NCBI GenBank assembly: GCA_037043235.1
Contig: JAWRVZ010000004.1
Span: 5,607,501-5,671,500 of the forward strand
Direction: 5' to 3'
Length of the DNA: 64,000 nucleotides
Source of the DNA: Rhodeus uyekii
Taxonomy: Eukaryota > Chordata > Actinopteri > Cypriniformes > Acheilognathidae
Shown: positions 61,613 to 64,000 of the stretch, piece after piece
Position numbering within the stretch: the stretch's first letter is position 1
Layout: every line of letters starts with the position of its first letter
Translations under genes and position numbers: made by a program
Notes under the pieces: generated by a model
Databases searched by the model: none
What the model was told of the DNA's origin: nothing
The model's input: only the letters and a program-made list of their open reading frames with translations

Positions 61613-63283
61613 CATAATGGTAAACTCTGTAGTTCTCATTCTTAGTGTAACCAGGCTTTTATTAGTGTGCTCTTTTGACTTTGAACCAACCAGAACACCT
61701 AAACAAATGCCCTGGCAACCCAGAATTTTGGTATCAACATTGCACAGAAAGAAACCGCTGATTTTTTATTACTTCCCCCATACCATTGAAGTATAAACCT
61801 GCTGCACAACCAATTTCAGTGGCAGTGAAACAGAGTCCAGCCTTTATGTACTCACTTCAGAAAAATAATGATCAGTAAAATCTTAAGAATTGGCTGCATG
61901 TAGGGTGGGATTGTGTTAAACTGGTTTGGGAAAAATCACACCATTTTCATTTTTGCTATTCCAACTGGTGTCACTAGTGTCAAAATAACATCTTTAATGA
62001 GAAAGTGACAACTGGACATATTAGTACCTTGTTTCCTACTCTCACAAGCTGTTAAAATTTGATTTGAGCAGGAGAATACTGGTACAGCAATGCTAATTTG
62101 GTCACTCACTGTTATGAGCTTCCTACTGACAATGCGTGCAAACAACAGTTAAAAGATGAGCCATCTCTGGACTTTAATGAGGAGCTCACAGCTGAGTGTC
62201 ACAGCTGCTCATAATTACTGCACACGGCAGAGAATGGAGGGAAAAAGCCTCTTGAAACAACCGCATGCATCCAATTTTGTCAGCTGAATACATTTAAAAG
62301 GCACAAATGTCCCCTTAGCTGCAGGTGAAACCTATTAAAAACTTGTCTGGAAAATGCACAAGCTAACATACGTTGTGAAGCACCAGCCTGGCTCCCAGGG
62401 GTGGGCATCATGGTGGGAAATATGGGCACCTCTTTACTATGAAAAACGACGATCCAACAGAGTGTCACTTAATCAATGGTGGACCCCACAGGGGAGAGTC
62501 AGCTACAGCCTGTGGGCTTCCACAAGCTACTGAGCAATGAAGTGAGAATAAAAGATGGAGGGATGAAGGAGGAGGGTTTGATAGAGGTCAGACAAATGAT
62601 TAGGCTCCCAAAGGTACTGCTGGAGAGCTCTGTTGGCCCCTCTTGGAGAGAGCTACTTTAATGACATAATCCATCCTCAACACAGTGCGACGGAAAAAGA
62701 GAGATAGCAGAAAAAAAGAACTGTGAAGAGACCGAGTGGTGGTGAGACGAACAGAAATAAAGAGCTCTAGTTACAGACATAGACAGCGTCTGTCTCCAAG
62801 GTATCAGACAGACTCAGCCAGAGAGTGACAGCCAAAAAAAACACACGGACTAAAACAGCATTTCGTCCAAGCTGCTCCTCGCTTTAACAGCTACCAGACT
62901 GTCAATGACAGTCAATGCAAAATGCCACTTGTAGCCCATTTTACTTCCATACCGAGACATATTTCTCAGCAGAATCTTGATAGAAGGAAAAAAGACCATC
63001 AAATTGATTACACAATGAAAACAGAGTGTTAGTTACCAGAATGAAGCAAGAACTGAATGTAAATGTGGATCTGCATCATTCCTGTAAAACAAATAGCCTC
63101 AAAACAGCAGAGGAAAGAGTAAAGAAGGTCAAGTTCACCTTTAAGAGCATCTTGAGCATCCCAGTATCAAATCTACAGTATGGGTAAGATTTTAGTAATG
63201 CTCTCTTCTGAATAGCTTTGCATGTTTTATCTGAACTGATTTACCTCCAAAGTTCTTGCAACCCAATTTCCCAATTTGAACTA
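61613..63283. other. intergenic, no gene
   Basis: Only short chance frames. A GA-rich stretch lies around 62550-62760. Confidence 0.5.
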
Positions 63284-63875
63284 CAGTAATACCTCTAGAT
63301 ACGAGCATAATCCATTCCAGGGTAGAGCTCGTAACTCGAATTGTTCATATCTCAAATCATGTTTTCCCATAAGAAATAATAGAAAACAAATTAACCCATT
63401 TCAGATCCGTAACAATGGAAAAAAAAAGTTTTTTATTGGTATAGACACAATTATAGTACATGTATACAGTGTGATACATGTATGAATCAAATACAATGTG
63501 GTTTTATTTATAAATACAGACAGTAGCAGCAGGTGCGGAGAAGGGAGGGAGGGGGTTATGTAGCGTACCTTACACGAACACTACATTTAAATTAACATGG
63601 CTTACGTATTTATTTTTTTTACTTTTCTGTTTATTTGTATTCTTTACTTTTGATCACTTTCTTAGAAATCATCGCTATTATGAAGAATAAATGCACAAAA
63701 TAGAGAGAAATCAGCTACTCGCAGGCGATGTGTACAGAAGTCAGCGAACACGTGAAGTGAATGTGCATCGGCGCCAGTACACGTGCTCGTATTTCAAAGC
63801 AAAAATCTGCCCGAAGGCTTGCTCGTATCTTGGAATACTCGTATGTAGGGACGCTCGTATCTCGAGGTATTACTG
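63284..63875. mobile_element. pogo/Tigger-like MITE, family D
   Basis: This 592-bp element is flanked by TA. Its ends are CAGTAATACCTCTAGATACG and CTCGTATCTCGAGGTATTACTG, nearly perfect inverted repeats. The ends resemble family A (CAGTAATACCTC) but the subterminal sequence differs. Internal open frames are short. Confidence 0.82.
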
Positions 63876-64000
63876 TATTTCAGGAGGAGGCGATTTTGTA
63901 TTTATTATTTTTTTCAATAAAAATTGTACAAAGAAAAAGCAACCCATAAACAACCATCGCTGGGACATAAGCAGATTAAATGAAAAAGTGCAAATAACAT

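Overview
The window is vertebrate nuclear DNA, almost certainly from a cypriniform (carp/zebrafish-like) teleost. It is AT-rich, has long microsatellites, and is full of fish interspersed repeats: tRNA-derived SINEs, Tc1, hAT and pogo/Tigger-like elements, a DIRS1-like fragment, and several dispersed families that I recognise as common in cyprinids. There is no operon structure and no prokaryotic signal. The species cannot be fixed from the sequence.

Only one protein-coding gene can be assembled with confidence: rybp (RING1 and YY1 binding protein), on the minus strand. Its five coding exons lie at 44248-44223, 43600-43475, 30752-30486, 30401-30306 and 27827-27578. Phases fit at every junction and give a 254-residue protein: an N-terminal RanBP2-type zinc finger, a charged Lys/Glu linker, and the C-terminal segment that pairs with RING1B. 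A CpG-rich promoter sits around 43.65-44.48 kb. A long repeat-poor 3' UTR runs to a poly(A) signal near 24.74 kb. The 12.7-kb intron 2 and 2.5-kb intron 4 hold pogo-like MITEs. Intron 3 is only 84 nt and has a weak donor.

From 1 to 24.7 kb is the region downstream of rybp. It holds repeats: a TTAA-bounded element (1.56-2.04 kb), SINE copies (3.4, 6.8, 23.9 kb), a hAT MITE with a perfect 8-bp target duplication (9.07-9.31 kb), a long CA microsatellite (10.85 kb), a decayed DIRS1-like ORF1 with a perfect 43-bp foldback (14.1-15.5 kb), a decayed Tc1 element (15.78-16.87 kb), and a degenerate ~57-bp minisatellite split by a pogo-like element (18.3-20.2 kb). At 22.1-23.3 kb one MITE is nested in another.

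From 44.5 to 64 kb is the region upstream of rybp. It holds a tandem palindromic repeat (47.1 kb), a hairpin joined to an (ATCT)n tract (48.6 kb), a Tc1-like end (53.0 kb), cyprinid repeat copies (55.1 and 56.9 kb), a retrotransposon LTR with a primer-binding-site-like sequence (58.64 kb), a 50-bp TTAA-bounded foldback (61.56 kb) and another pogo-like MITE (63.3 kb). I recognise no second gene here.

The most useful observations are: adjoining miR-29 and miR-27/128 8-mer matches in the rybp 3' UTR; the 84-nt weak-donor intron whose retention would remove the RING1-binding domain; three dated nested insertions by CAGT-ended pogo-like elements; and the DIRS CRE-TATA-hairpin promoter block. No undescribed multi-gene system was found.
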